Positions 1 through 13,427 of a stretch of DNA of 64,000 nucleotides are shown here, in pieces (the stretch's first letter is position 1; every line of letters starts with the position of its first letter). Source of the stretch: Paramacrobiotus metropolitanus (Eukaryota > Tardigrada > Eutardigrada > Parachela > Macrobiotidae); contig NW_026570259.1 of NCBI RefSeq assembly GCF_019649055.1, positions 682,001 to 746,000 of the forward strand, given 5' to 3'. Position numbers and translations under genes: made by a program. The notes beneath the pieces are model-generated. The model searched no databases and was not told the DNA's origin. It worked only from the letters and a program-made list of their open reading frames with translations.

Positions 1-720
1 TCATACTTCGCCTTGCCATTTGGATTAAGGTGGATGTTATGCTACCCTAAAAATCACATTTTATGCGAAGCTCTACGATATTCTGTGGAATCTATTATCT
101 ATGCTTCGGTCCGCAAACGTTTTGTCACGCTTAACGTACCGTTTCCGCTTGGCATTTGCATTGGCTTTCACACCGGGGCGTCGCCAGGCGCTTCTTTGCG
201 AGATTTACTATCTTTTTCGCAGTTTGTTTGTTCCTATAAGGATACCAGACCGCACGTAACACTACATTATACATTTTGCAGACCGGTATTCGGTTGAATT
301 GTCGACGGAAATAGATTCCAATTTGGTTAACACTCATTTTTGCCAAACTATTGTACAATACCTTTGACTGATTTTAGTCACTGCCTTGCTCTTAGAATGA
401 GAAACATTGGCACGATTCTTCTTGGCGTTGTGCTGGAGTCTGTCCCAAAAAACACTTAATGTAAGCTTATTAGTCGAACAATTTTCGATAACTGTATATT
501 AATAACCCAAATAGTAGATATTACAGTAATATATTTTCCACAATGAATAATCAAGTTGTTGTGAGCACAGCACAAAATTTACAAAGGTTTCTGACCTCTT
601 ATTTTTCTTGGCTTTTGGTCCACGTTGTTTTCCCTGCACTGCTTTTGTCACTCGATGCCTTCACAAAATCAAGAAACTGCTTTGCCGCTTCCTGGCACTC
701 TCATAATATGGAAATTTTAT

Positions 721-2888
721 TTACGTACCTCGCGGTAGGCGCTTTTGCTGTGTTCTTAACCGTAGGATTCTTCGGGTTGACCTTAGGCTTCGCTGCCGCT
801 TCAGTCGATTTTCTGTAAGAATTTTCACAGGAAGTGCTGCTGTATATTGCCACAGTTTAGAATAACCATAACGTTTTGACGTACACCATGTTCTTAAGGA
901 TACTTACCGTGCTCTATTGTGGAACTTATACCCTCCATTTTGCTTTATAGGATAGAGGTAATTATACAGATACATACTTGTCTTTTGGACTCCCGAGGCA
1001 AGATTGCTCGCCTTGTTCGGACGCGGTGAACTATCATCTTCATGGACAGACCCTTGCCGGCTTCGATCTGGAGCCTGGTTCTCACGCTGGTTGTTGCCGT
1101 CATCTCTGCAAAGGTCATTAATAAGGTCATTAAGTCATTAATGTGTCTTTCTGAAGAATGCAGAGTTTTAAGCAGACTTGATATCTTGGTGTATATATGC
1201 ATTTTAATTGTGGAAGCAGTGTTTCTTGACAGAACTACTTTTTCGGTTTTGCCGAATCTTTATCATGAGGTTCGGCGTCCTTTTTGGTTTTTTCCTGCTT
1301 CTCCCTTGGCTCGGACACTTTACGTTTGTTGTCCTGTTCACTGTCTTTCTTGTCCTGTTTCTCTTTCCTTTCCGGCTTTTCCTTCTCCTTCTTCCTGGCT
1401 TCTTCCAGACTATTTACCTCCTCTTCGGTTAGAAATACCAAACCTCTTTTAATTATTTTCTTCAGCTCTGACGGTTTAGCGCTTTTCCTGTTTAACGTCC
1501 AATAATTTATAGGGCTTTCGGTATAGTTACACACGCAGTGAGTCGTACGTAGTCAACTGAACTACGTACAAGTAATTCAAAATGTGTGTTATTTTTAACC
1601 AGTTTCTTACAGCATTTGTCGGTTATGGTCTCCACAGTAGAGCTTATCGCTGGGCGGCATATTGTTTGGGTTGAAAAGATCCCACTCGATGACGGTGATA
1701 TCCTTCAGTTCTCTATACAACTTACGAGAGTGCGTAAAATTTATTCAAACGAACTGCAAAATACTTTGTAGTTCTCTGACTGTCAAATTTTTTAAATCTT
1801 ATTCAACTATCATGTCGCAAGCCTGCATGTACGAGTATAACTTACGTTTTTGGATTGTGTCCAACAAACTTGACCACATATTCGGGAATTCGGGTCTTTT
1901 TATTTGTATCTGGATGAATTTGACCTTTTTCCACGCGTACGATCTGTTTTTGAGAACAGGTCTTCGAGATTTACTTTTGACTAAATTGCCGTTTCAATTT
2001 GTTTCATATCGTTTGGACAACACTCACTGGTCAGCACTCAGCAAGTAAGAAAAGATATCGACTTTTTATTAATGTTGTTTCGCTTTGCCAAATGCATTTT
2101 CCACACTGTTCCGATTGCAAAAGCAAGTTTCCAAATAAATTTGACCTTAGTAAGTTAAACGAGGTTTCTATCATTTTAAATATACTAAATTTTTCGGAAT
2201 GGGAAACGTAGGCCGACTGATTGTATACATTACTGTTAATGTGGTCCGGTACTTATGGTAGATGTACTTATGGAAGTTATGGTTAATAGTACGGTAGAAC
2301 GATTTCTACTCGGGTAATACCTCGCACTCGTAGACAAGCGACCGCTCCGTTACCCAAAGTTTATCACCTGCAAGAAAAAGGGAGCTCATAGAAAATTGAA
2401 CAAACCATGCACGTACTTCTTCTTGCACTGTACAAAGAAATTACAGTACTGCCAGAGCCGGGAAATGATAATGTACGCAGTTAATTATATTAATCCCGAA
2501 GCACTCACCATCAGAAAAAAAATGTTTGTGAACTATTACAAACGTATATCTGCGAGTATTGCACGTTATAAACGAGGCATATGTCGTTGCCATTATCAGT
2601 AGCCACGTGCGGTCTACCCCATGGTACCATCCATTGAGTTACAAGTTTATAATCTGCCAAAAATTTTTGTTGTATAACGACTGATATTCCTGAAAGTTCA
2701 AAAAATTTATTTTGCAATTAACAAAACCAGCTCGTACTTCTGTCGATGCAATTTCACGTAAGAATTATGCTAAATTTACCAGGCTTATATAAAGGAAGCC
2801 CGTCATAGGTCGGTTGTTCATATCGACGTCCCCGGCGAGCATGGAATTCCTGTTCGCGCTTCATGTCACTGATTGCACTTGCCGCCAT
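721..2888 (-). CDS. unknown protein with Lys/Glu-rich tail, ten exons
   Basis: I do not recognise the family. Exons 2780-2888, 2643-2739, 2509-2549, 2321-2367, 2186-2216, 1846-1980, 1611-1710, 1239-1487, 978-1105 and 721-812 have AG/GT borders with matching phases and add up to 342 codons. The ATG at 2888 starts MAASAISDMKREQEF. The first 190 or so residues look globular and aromatic (for example FWQIINLYTFVIVHKHFF and VIEWDLFNPNN). From exon 8 the chain becomes strongly charged (EEARKKEKEKPERKEKQDKK), probably a long helix or disordered tail, and it ends with an Arg-rich stretch. No signal peptide is visible, so a cytosolic or nuclear product is likely. The 31-bp exon 5 and the acceptor of exon 7 (weak pyrimidine tract) are the least certain parts, and the frame of the last exon rests only on phase agreement. 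Confidence 0.5.
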
Positions 2889-5199
2889 ATTGGTAATCCG
2901 AATTTCGCAATAAGCAGATTCAGTAATAGCGTAAAAGTCGCCGCGAATACCTCACTGAAGTCCTTCAAAAATAAGACCCGGTTTAGAATACTTTATCGCA
3001 ATCGATCGAAGAACCATGCATGGTATATTTAATAATCGCGAACAACAACATCGCAAAAGTGACCTTTGGGTATTTCAAATGTTTCCAATGTCACGATATA
3101 TATCCAGGTAACGGATAGTATTGTTTGTGCGGTAAATATTTTGTTATGCGAAAGTCGGTACTTGCAGCAACTAATACTACGTCGCACTCGCGTCCATTAA
3201 AGCGTGTCATGTACAATACTAGCGTGTCATGTTATAAGCGAAACATGTAAATACGAGGTATTACTTCTGTTCCCACTAAATCAGTCAAGTATGTAGTGTT
3301 CTCTGATAAGTGCTAAACCACGAAACCTATAATTAATAATAGGTTTTATCTTTATTTGCCAGGTTATAGTAATATAAGCACTAACCACATTTGCTATACT
3401 ATTGCGACAGTTACTGTATATAGATACATCTATAGTATCTAGTAAGTATCCAAAAGACTGCGACAGCCCGTATAAGCGTTATGCAAGGCACGCCGGTGTG
3501 TGCTTTAAAAATTTATCTGAAACATCAGTTACGTACAAATCGCAACCAACTGAGTTAGATCTGCGGGAAATTTACAATATGTACCCGCAAACAGCTAACG
3601 ATCGGCCATAGCGCATAGACATACGTAATCCGTACACAGGTTTTCGATGTACGTACGCGTGTTCCTTCGACGTTTCAAAAACTGCTTGAGGCGATGCTCG
3701 CTCGATCCAGGCTATAATTTTAAAAAAACCTAGAACCATGTTTTTTTCCTGGAAAGCAGCAGCTACGTACTAGTACTGGTAACTACATACCGAGAGGGGT
3801 ATGTAAGGTATAAGTTATAAGCAGTTAAATCCCAGCAAAAAAATATTTAGTATAATATGCTAAGCATGTTTTACTGCGATTCAACAGGTAGCATATTATG
3901 CTACATGGTTTATTTTATCATACCGGGCATATGCCGGTATTCTTACCGAATTAAGTATACGTGAGCGAACTTGAAAACCTTCGTCTCCTCACTTTCGATG
4001 ACGAGACCTTCCCCCGCGGTAGTCGAAAGTAATAAATGTTTACATTTTATTAATAACATCGTATTTTACGAGATATCGTGTATATATAACAGTGCTTTTT
4101 TGTCAGCTGTTAACTATAGCGCGGAATCCCGCAAGGCGACCGGTAATTGCTTTTCATATTGCCTTAAACTCATCATTTTTGAAGAAACACTTAGCTGGCC
4201 TTCTTGGCTTACAGTTACTTGAACCTCCACTTACGATTACCGGTATGCCCCATGAAGTGACGTTCGGTATTCCACGAAATTTTGGCTCAACTCGTCAAGG
4301 TGCAATGTTTAATTTAAGCGGTTTTCTTAAAATGCCTCATGACTAAGCCCGGCGTCAAGTGCTACCGCGTGGTTGTATTTTTTTGAATTCTGCCGCTCGT
4401 GGCACGGCGACTATGCGCAGAGTATTTATCTTTACGAGATCAGTCTATCGTCGGGAAACGCATAGGCAAGCTTAGCGCGAGACTAAACAGTTTCTGGAAA
4501 AGACTAATAAGTGAATGAATTCGTACAACTTTTCCGGTTCAGTGTACGTCTGCACAACAAGCGCCACATCTCCATCATAAGCCAATCAGACCACTAGAGC
4601 TGCGAAACGGGTTCTGCCTCTGCCGCTCCACCATTGGGTGGTAAAAGAGCGGCCAATAGTGCAATGCAGGGAACAACAACCATTGACGGCCCATTTTTTT
4701 TAAAAACGACCGGCTTTCGTGCAGAGCGTATCAGTGCGAAAACACATACAAGAGCACGGAAAAGGCGGAGTCTCATAGCTGTAGCGTGTCCAGTTGTACC
4801 TCGTAATTTGAGCGTAAACGCTGAATGTCTACTACTTACACTAAGAAGGAGGAGCTACTTGTTGAGTTGATTAACGCAGTCTTAGACCAGACAGACTGTC
4901 CAACGCATCCGAATACATATTGAACCGCGCGAGGCAAAACGAGCAATTATACGATTGTAAGCCATTTCGACATCGGCGTTCTTGCGAAATCTCTCTGGCT
5001 GTCTAGACTCAGAAGCGTAAAATTTCCTTCATTCCTTCAAAAGTTTTCGCTTACTGCTCAGACCTAACTATCCAGTTTTTCGCCCTTTATTCCACTTTGC
5101 CATTTAGCTTCAGTTTTAGATTGCCAGACACAACATCATAATTGTGTTTAAATATTTAAATTTGACTTTTTGAAAATTCGTATTAAAACTTCGTCAAGG
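2889..5199. other. intergenic, no supported gene
   Basis: No exon chain could be built here on either strand. The stretch 4560-4870 is visibly richer in G and C and open on both strands (a 78-codon frame from 4634 on the plus strand, a 60-codon frame on the minus strand), but lacks a convincing start, splice sites or recognisable residues. A near-perfect palindrome GTAGCATATTATGCTAC lies at about 3888-3904. This region probably contains the promoters of the flanking divergent genes (2888 - and 5200 +). Confidence 0.4.
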
Positions 5200-8100
5200 A
5201 TGGCTCATCCCATAATACTCTCCTGTGTTCTCATAATTTTATCGATATTTGGCCCCGAATCTCTCGTCAGCGGTAAGTTGGAAAAATCAGTCTTTTTCAA
5301 GCAGTCTGATGTGTTTGCCGGCTTGATTGCATCAGCGTACACCGCGTGCGCTCGTTTGTGCAACCGTCTTGCTATCCTTTGCAGTTTGCAAGTCACAAGT
5401 TGCAAAAAACAGCCGTCATATTTAATTATGTGCACTCATACGCAATAACTGGCCGGCGTGACTGACTGATTCAGCAGTGTTGTAGGGAACCAGACGGCAT
5501 CTTGTCGCTAGCTTAATTAAATGTCGTAAATTGTTCCCAGCCGGCTCGGATAGGATTAGAGGCGACGCTTTTCCCAGAACTGCATAACAGTTGGCGAATG
5601 ATTCCTGTCTAAAATTCAAGGTTATTGCCTTCTTGGCGGTAGAACCGCAGTGAATAATCCATTTGGCACCAGATGCCGGTTTTTTAGCGGGAAATTAAAG
5701 TCTTACCGTGCGCTTGATGCTGACCAAAAGTGGTAGATGGAAGGATTTTGTGGTAAATATTAAGGCCAGAAATGGCCCAGGGCTTCGTTTGACCTGCGAT
5801 CGCGAGCGGTCTAAATGATTTAAGTATTTTCTCCGGTTTAGTTTGCGTTACGAGCCCAGACGTTCATACGTAGACAGCCACATTAAAGATTAACGGCCGG
5901 TTTATTTTCAAGATATTTTCAGAAAGCGATTACCGATAAGCCGAAGCAGTGCTGTTACAGCTTTTAATGGTGTCGATACATCCAGAAATTTTAAAAAAAA
6001 GTTAAATTCCAGTAGTTTCTGTAAAAATTTCGGATTTACATAGAAAATGTTCATCGTTCTCAGGGCGGCCGGTTTTTAATTATGACGTTAGTGACATCGT
6101 GGCAAATAATGATATATGCAAAATGCAACGAATTCGTGGTGCATTTTTTACAACAAGTTATTGTTTACTGTGGTTATAACTATTTACTGTCCATATGACG
6201 GTACTGTATATTCACATCCATAAAACAGTAATTTCTGCTGAAACGGCGACGAAGTTGAGCGGTTATTATGACTGAGACTGTATAACAGTATTTGAAATTT
6301 TTGCCAACGGTTATTGCATCAGGAAATTAAATGAAGAGTAGACAGTTTGGATTGCTTCAGTTCTGAGTCATAGCTATTGAAATCCGTATGAAATGACCGT
6401 TAGTTAAAAGTGCTGTGTAAAAGAGTCTGAAGTGGGAAAGGGAATGAATGAGTGTATTATCTGCCGAGAAACAACGGTGCCCGTCCCTACACATATTGAC
6501 CATTCTGTCTGCCCGAGTAAATGGCGCTGTCGGGGTCAAAAGTAATTAACACGTCCATTCAGAAATTGCTGTTACTATCGTAAGCCGTAGATTAGCAACT
6601 TGTAGCCAGCCAGACATGCGGCAGGTTCCAGACATCGTTTACAGTACTCTCATTCTTGCTACAGTACCAGTCTTATCTGCCGACTGCTGTTTGCTTTTGT
6701 CTGCGGACGTCGTTGTTAGATATCACACGCCAACTGAAACGAAGATATTGCAAAATATAAAATTAATTGTTTTGGGAGTTAAGTTAACAGTTCGAAACCT
6801 CATTAAATATCATGCCTGTTGTGGTTTTATTTGTTATATTATACTAGCACAGTAGTACTCGCAGACATCAACCTTCGCCATAATAGTCTAATTCCAAAAC
6901 ACACATTTTTATAACATGTTTGCCATTTCCGCTAAACCTTCCCGAGCACATACAGTTCGTCCTGATTAAATGGTTACGCAGTTTGGAGATTATTTGCAAT
7001 TATTATTGCCGGTTCCGGAATACTCTTTGTTGTTACATCATTGTTTGGTGAGACGACGGTTTTTGCAATAGGAACTCGCTTGTGACTTATGATCACTGAT
7101 TTATGGTTCACCGCGGTTTTATTGTGTACACAATATGACAGTAAGAATTCAGTATTCGAGTATCTTTTATGCTTAATTAATTTGTCACAATTTTAGGCGT
7201 GACGCGAACAGGATATTCTCAAAATGAGTATATTCATACTTCATTTCACTTCTACGAGAGACAAACACTGGGTGATGTCGGTCGAAGCAGTTTTTCTGAA
7301 CTTCCAAGCCAAAGACATATAAATAAACATAGGAATAAAGGCAGATACGAGTAATACCAGCACCGCATGTTATCGAAGATAAAAATGACGAAATAACTAT
7401 ACTTTCCCACAGTAGGCAGTGTAGTGACGGAGCAGCCGGCATTTTGCCGGACTGCAGATTTGTGATCTAATTATAAACGCAGACTGCGTCTGTTGGTGGG
7501 AATAAGACGGCAACATTCCCTGACATGCCTTGCGGTGTATGAGAACCAGCCGGTTCAACGATACAGAACTTTGTAAACAAGTTTGACAATAATGCTGTCT
7601 GCTCTAAATAGGTGGCGTGTGCTGGTCTGCGGTGACAGCCAACGGTCGCTGTAAGGATCTCGTGCAGAGCTCCGTCTCCAAGGAATACTGTTGCCAATTG
7701 GCCGGCGGCCTGGCTGCCTGGACCGAAGAGGACTATGATAACGGTCAGGCATTTTTCTGGCACGCGTTAGGAGGCGGCGCACCCAACTGTAAAACATGTT
7801 CGGGTAAGCTTCTTCGCCGCAATCAACAGAGAACTGTGATTTGGTCAACACACTCTTTTGCAGATTCATGTAATAATATCAAATGCCCAGACGACGAAGT
7901 ATGCAGCATGAAAAATGGACAGCCGGTGTGCGGTTGCCCGCTCCACTGTCCTGCACCAGGGCCTGGTACTAAAGCCATTTGCGGATCTACAGGACAAACT
8001 TTCAAATCCGAATGCCATTTAAAAAGATACAATTGTCGGAAGCAGACGAAGATCTGGGCAGACTATGAAGGTCACTGCCAAAGTAAGTTACTAAATATTT

Positions 8101-8926
8101 CTCCAGAACTCCGGAGTGTACGGCTGACATTTTAATATACCCATGCGGTATACTGTGTAACAACAATTAATAATAATTTATTCAATCATGAAGAATTTAT
8201 GTTGGACCGATGATACAGCAAAAGCGCTAGTGGTCCGGACTTAATTTGTTATGTAACAGGTTCATGCGATACGGTGAAATGCAAGGCAGACCAGCACTGC
8301 ATACTAGATAAAGAGCACACTCCCCACTGCGTCCGCTGCCAGTCGCGTTGTCTTCCCCTCAAAACAAACCCTGTCTGCGGAACCGATGCAGTTACTTACG
8401 ATTCACTTTGCCATCTGCATAAGTTTGCCTGTGAGAATAAGGAGAAAAATGTCAAATACGCACACCGAGGAGGTTGTGATGGTAAGTAACCACAGTAGTC
8501 CGTAGGTATAGCATTAAACTTTTGCAACGTAAATCTTGTTGTAACGGATATATTGTCGCCATTTTTGGTATATACATATCGTATGGATATATCTATATAC
8601 CGTATATATATACGGTATTATCATTTTATAACACACAACAAAATTTAAATACTTACTCTACGGTGTTCTTTTTAGCGTCGACAACTTGCGCGAACGCCAG
8701 ATGCAGCGCAGACGAGACTTGTATCCTGGACAGTATAACACGGACGCCGCGCTGTGTGCGTTGTGATTTGAATTGCTCAAACAGCACGGAGAGTCCCGTA
8801 TGTGGGTCGGATGGCATCACCTACACGAACTGGTGCCAGCTAAGAGCTAATTCGTGTGTTTTTGGCGTCCTTATCCACGTGGACAGGATAGGATCGTGCA
8901 ATGACAACCAGACTGCGATTAGATGA
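5200..8926 (+). CDS. FST: follistatin, complete, five exons
   Basis: Secreted antagonist of TGF-beta family ligands (activin, BMP). Exons: 5200-5272, 7612-7803, 7864-8082, 8260-8481, 8676-8926; every intron is phase 1 and the total is 318 aa, against about 344 for human follistatin. Exon 1 encodes a signal peptide. Exon 2 is the N-terminal follistatin-specific domain (starts GVCW; SKEYCCQ; WTEEDYDNGQAFFW; GGAPNCKTC). Exons 3, 4 and 5 each encode one follistatin domain, an EGF-like hairpin plus a Kazal-like part: VCGCPLHCP...CGSTGQTFKSECHLK, VRCQSRCLP...CGTDAVTYDSLCHLH, VRCDLNCSN...CGSDGITYTNWCQLR. The acidic tail of the vertebrate protein is absent. The ATG at 5200 is chosen because it opens the signal peptide directly; the frame extends upstream without an ATG. 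Intron 1 is 2.3 kb and the others 60-195 bp. Confidence 0.93.
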
Positions 8927-9376
8927 TTACATCTGCACCGGTTATAATTAAGCGCTGAAGGTTGCTTTTTGTCCAAGTTCCTCAACGGTTCTTCCTGGCA
9001 CAGTATGCTGACCAAACAGTCCGATCCCCGAGCTCAACGGCACAGGCAGAGAGTGTGGAGAAGATTAATTTAAGCTGTTTGAACTATGACTAAATTATTC
9101 TAAATTAAGTTTATTTATTTCTCCGAATTTTGCAGTTAGAAATGGTAGCTAGCGTTGGGCCGTTGGCTATACATGGAGGGCCTCGTAGTGGTGGCAGCTA
9201 GTTTTTGTACATAGCGGGTTCAGGTGCTGATTGTGGTACGAATGTCTGAAACGGTGGTATAATTGCCAGTGTGGCGATTTTGTACAGTTTCTTGTTGGAT
9301 TATTGCTTAAGAATTATGGTTGTTACATGGGCATTTTCCACCAGTTATTGTGGCTCATACGAGCGCTCGCACAATC

Positions 9377-9382
9377 AATAAA
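9377..9382 (+). terminator. poly(A) signal AATAAA for follistatin
   Basis: Canonical AATAAA hexamer 450 bp downstream of the follistatin stop codon and on its strand. Assignment is by position only. Confidence 0.4.
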
Positions 9383-10058
9383 ATGATTATGCTTACAGCA
9401 AAAGCAACCAGTTAGTTTACCACTTTCTTGCTAAAGTAATACAATTAATGTGGAAACATAAATTTGTTGCCGGTAATTAGGATAGGGACTATAAACCACA
9501 TACTCTGTTGTCTCTTTAGCATGAGAATACTCTGTATGTGCTATGTGGTAACTTCAAATTTTATAATTCCTAATTATCGTGCCTCGTTGCCGAAATGCTT
9601 TCCGAATGATATTTTTAGGTACTTACCTGGTATCATGCAAATACTGAAACACAGCACAGCTTTCATCCAAGCACAATATAACGTTAAATAAATACCGGTA
9701 GTAATGAGCACAGTACATTTTACCGTGCATACGTACCTATAATGGCATAATTATTAAACCTTCATTTAAACATGGGTTAAAAACGAATTAGGAAAACAAA
9801 AGCTCATTAAACATTTCGGCTTTCTCCACGGTGCCAATGACAGAAAACGCATTATACCGCTGTATTACTATAGACAGCCGCTGACGTAAAAATTCATGTG
9901 AGCGCGCATTCATTATTAAACCATGCACTGAACATACAAAGTGAATCCAGCAAAAAAAAGGAGGCAATAGTCACAGGCGTCCGCTGGCGTCGCAAGATTA
10001 CGCGCATTACACTTAAAAGAAACGTTAAACGACGCGACAAAAATAATCGAAAAACAGT

Positions 10059-10131
10059 AGCCCCTGCTGGGAGTTGAACCCAGGACCCTCAGTTTACAAG
10101 ACTGATGCTCTAACCGCTGAGCCACAGAGGC
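10059..10131 (-). tRNA. tRNA-Thr (anticodon TGT)
   Basis: 73-nt cloverleaf read on the minus strand. Acceptor arms GCCTCTG and CAGGGGC pair with one G-T; D stem GCTC/GAGC; anticodon stem TCAGT/ACTGA enclosing loop CTTGTAA, giving anticodon TGT (decodes ACA); T stem CTGGG/CCCAG with loop TTCAACT. The CCA end is not encoded, as expected for a eukaryotic nuclear tRNA. No intron is present. Confidence 0.95.
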
Positions 10132-11160
10132 GAGCGGTAGATGAGAAGATAACGAATCTGCCATAAGTCTATCGTTTTTTCTAAGTCCGAAGATCGCTTT
10201 GTTATGTTCGCTGTTCTGTTGTTCACTCTATGAAAATAACGCCGGTTGAGTGATTTTTAAACACAGTCAACAACTGCACCGGTATTGTAAATGCGCACAC
10301 AATCTGACATTGTGAATTGGTGAACAGAAAGTAGGCACAGTAACGGTAGATAAGGTTTACCTGTACCCCATATTATACTGTACGTGCAGTAAATACGAGT
10401 ACCTTGTATAATTATTTAACATAATATCTTTTATAAATTATTATACGTACGAGTATATAAAATTGTTGATATTAGTGATTTTGGTTGTTTTTTAATTCTT
10501 GATTATGCAATGCCGGCAGTAGTGATATAACTTATGACTATTGTCTCGCGGTGTAAACAAATTAAAAGATTGGTTTTGATACTATTATATACTAGTACAT
10601 AATATCTAAATACAAGTACGTTTAGATATACTGTTTGATTAAATATTATTATATCTATATAGATAAACATGGTAGTGTACAGTACACCTTGATAGAAGCA
10701 CAGTTTTTGGTAGTATTCAGTGTGCATAAAGAGAATCTACAAGTGTAAGACCGGCTTGCTATTTTGAATTTCTCTCCACATAAAGTATCCTTCAGCAGGA
10801 TACAAGTAATAAAATTTATTGTGACTGATTTTGAAATCTGTAATACCGGCCTGCAGAATACCAAACAAATATTAAACTAAAAATAAAATTTGTCGGAAAA
10901 ATAATCCATCAATGGCATTGCCGTCTCACAGATGTACATATACATATTTGAAGCATAGCACTCAGCAATTAGAGTGCAGAATGAAATTACTAGTATCTGA
11001 TATATTTTCGAAGCGAAAACTCTGAACGCTTTGGTCTGGAATGATTGACAAAATTAGCTGGGAACTCCCTAAAATAAATAAATTAACTTTGTGTAAGAGT
11101 CTTGAACAGGTTCCTCGGAGAGGGTATCACGACAGTATCATCTGTCCATGCCATCCGGAA

Positions 11161-12826
11161 TCAAGATGTGATTGTGGAGCCAGTGGTCTTCTCGATCCAA
11201 CTGAGATAGTGAGACACCCTTGTATATACTGCCGGTTTTCCCGGAAAACCACACCTGCAAATGTTTTTATTTTGAATCTACTCCTCCAATGCAGTTCAAA
11301 ATCCATCTCCAGTATTTGACTGTAGTTATCAGTCCGAAGTTACCCTTGGCTCCAACCGAAACTGACAAGTCCTTGCAGCACCCATTGCTTCCCGTTCGGG
11401 TGCTGACACACCAGAGGGCCTCCGCTGTCGCCCTACAGGAGACGGCAAAAAAAGTGTATGGGGACAATGTAAAACAGGCATGGGAACGATTTAGGGAACG
11501 CAGGCATGGGAACGAATATATTTTGAGAGAACGGTTTACATTATAGCCGCTGGGAATAATGGCAATGCAATATTTTCGCACAGTATGCCGAAAGCAGATG
11601 TATGTACTGCATTGTTACAAAACGTTAATTACTACAGTAGCTGTACATTGTACAAGTACTTTAATATAACTAGGCGGTCGTCGCAAAGTTTTTGCTTGTG
11701 AAGGAAAGGAAGGATTCACTAATTTGACGTTTTGCACGAGAATTTATTAATGGCCGTATTGAGTCAAACATGCACGTTTAACTGCTATTGTACAAAACTG
11801 ATCGTAATACTGAAGCTCTCCTTTCCATATAGATATAATAATACGATCTTAAGTAAGATGAACTTGTTTCGAATATTAAAAACTCCTATGCGACACGAGA
11901 CCTTACCCTACAAGCGTCCGTTTGACCTTCTGGATATCCGGCGCATATATTGGTATTCCTAACGCCACTGCCCCAGAAGAACGGCGACTGACATATGCCT
12001 CGGCCGATAACTCGCACCTTTCCTTCTTTAAGTACACTGCTAAACGGCGGCTTTCCTGGCCCGGTATTTCCCCAGCCAGTCACGAAGCACGACGTACCGG
12101 CAGGCGGGTCATCGTTCGCAGACGGAAGACAAACAGGAAGGACATTCTCCCGGAACTTAATTGGTCTCGAGAGACGCAGTATGGCAATGTCGTTCAAGTA
12201 GTTTGCCAACTTGTTGTATTTCTCATGAATACGTGCACGTAAGACGGGAATATCTTCGGCACCGTCGTCCACACGATTCGCACTGTGTTCCCCGATGCGA
12301 ACGACGTACGGCATATTCAAACCCCTACATTAACAAAATAAAAACTGAATAGCCGTATGCTGTAAGCAGTTTTGTAAGGGTTCGCTATGCACATTAAAAC
12401 TCACGGTTCCAAACAATGGGCTGCGGTGATGATGTAAATGTCAGAAAGAATACTGCCGCCACACATCCACATGATCTGCCGGTTAGGAGCACGGATTCCT
12501 AGCCGGATTTGCCATGGCCAGCTTCCTGCGACCGCCTCCGAGCCTCCTGCACATTATATACCAAATGACAATCAAATCGTGTAAAATCGTTCTGGATTTT
12601 CTGGTACATTAGTTGCTCTTCTGATCGGCCTACCGATAAGCTTCGAGAAGTGCGCGGACGCATCCTCAGCTTCGATGAGATGCTGATAGGTTCGCGTGAG
12701 TCCACAGCGAGATATTTCTTGATCAGTCGCTTGTGCAAGCGCTGGTTGGAGGGAACACAATACAAAACAACAGGTTACGAAATTTAATACTCGCAGTATC
12801 AACAGGGACTGTTCGTGGAAGGTCAT
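11161..12826 (-). CDS. secreted trypsin-like serine protease (S1A)
   Basis: Exons 12634-12826, 12405-12546, 11907-12324, 11344-11432 and 11161-11254 join in phase to 311 aa. The ATG at 12826 opens a hydrophobic signal peptide. A short propeptide with one cysteine (SRCGL) precedes the activation site K62|LIGG. Triad: His108 in ITAAHC, Asp157 in NDIAIL, Ser254 in GDSGGP. Asp248, six residues before the serine (DACRGDSGGP), is the S1-pocket aspartate typical of cleavage after Lys or Arg. The C-terminus has the usual GFPGKPAVYTRVSHYLSWI helix region. The propeptide cysteine probably stays disulphide-linked to the catalytic domain, as in chymotrypsin-type zymogens (known of the family). No clip, CUB or LDL domain is present, so a digestive or extracellular role is likely; the substrate is not predictable. 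Confidence 0.93.
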
Positions 12827-13232
12827 TGTGACAGTATGAAGCTCGCGCAAGGATAAAAAATTGCAGTATTCAAGTATAGACTTTATCCGCGCCGCCACTA
12901 TTTTAAATACTGTCAATACTAAGATGCAGTTCTGCGACCCAGTGCTTCCTTTAGCAGTATGCTTATATTTATTTCGACAAAAGATTTCCGTACATCATCA
13001 TGGTGTTTACACAGACTGTTAACTGTTTGTACTCTACGGCTACTCCGTGGGTTTGTATCTTCGTACATTAGCCGCCGTCTTCCTTAAAATGATTCACACG
13101 GTATCTCGCATCTATATAGTTGTACAGTAAATGCATACATGTGATGCAGCACTTTATGCACGGTAGAATAATTTACCACTAATTTTTGCAATCTTGCAGT
13201 GGTTTTATCGTTAGTACACACAGTCCATATCC

Positions 13233-13427
13233 ATGATCATGAGTTACAAGGAAGTCAGCGCGGACACACCGGCCACGGACGTTGTCGCCTGGAAGGGAAT
13301 ACTTACGGTGCTTAACCTTATCTTAAATCTAATGTTAATTTGTACTATAATATCTAAAACGTACACAAAACATAGTCCATTTCTTAATAGTACTATGGAA
13401 AAATTAAAGCACTTTTTAAAGCAATAA
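13233..13427 (+). CDS. possible small single-pass membrane protein
   Basis: Short frame starting with ATG (MIMSYKEVSADTPATDVVAW) and ending after 64 codons. Residues about 22-40 are hydrophobic (ILTVLNLILNLMLICTII) and could span a membrane; the tail is basic. I recognise no family, and neither introns nor a clear promoter support it, so it may be a chance frame. Confidence 0.2.
   Translation: MIMSYKEVSADTPATDVVAWKGILTVLNLILNLMLICTIISKTYTKHSPFLNSTMEKLKHFLKQ

Larger units (their letters stand above)
8927..11160. other. intergenic region holding only the tRNA
   Basis: AT-rich sequence on both sides of the tRNA. The open frames are short and have neither splice-compatible neighbours nor family motifs. 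I see no further gene. Confidence 0.45.

Noticed and set aside
1042-1452. 136-codon plus-strand frame with hydrophobic, Phe-rich residues
   Set aside because: It is the antisense shadow of the Lys/Glu-rich exon of the minus-strand gene (GAA/AAG codons read as TTC/CTT).
2786-2795. TATATAAAGG on the plus strand, a textbook TATA box with a start codon about 50 bp downstream
   Set aside because: It is better explained as codons of the first exon of the minus-strand gene (LPLYKP), and no plus-strand gene follows.
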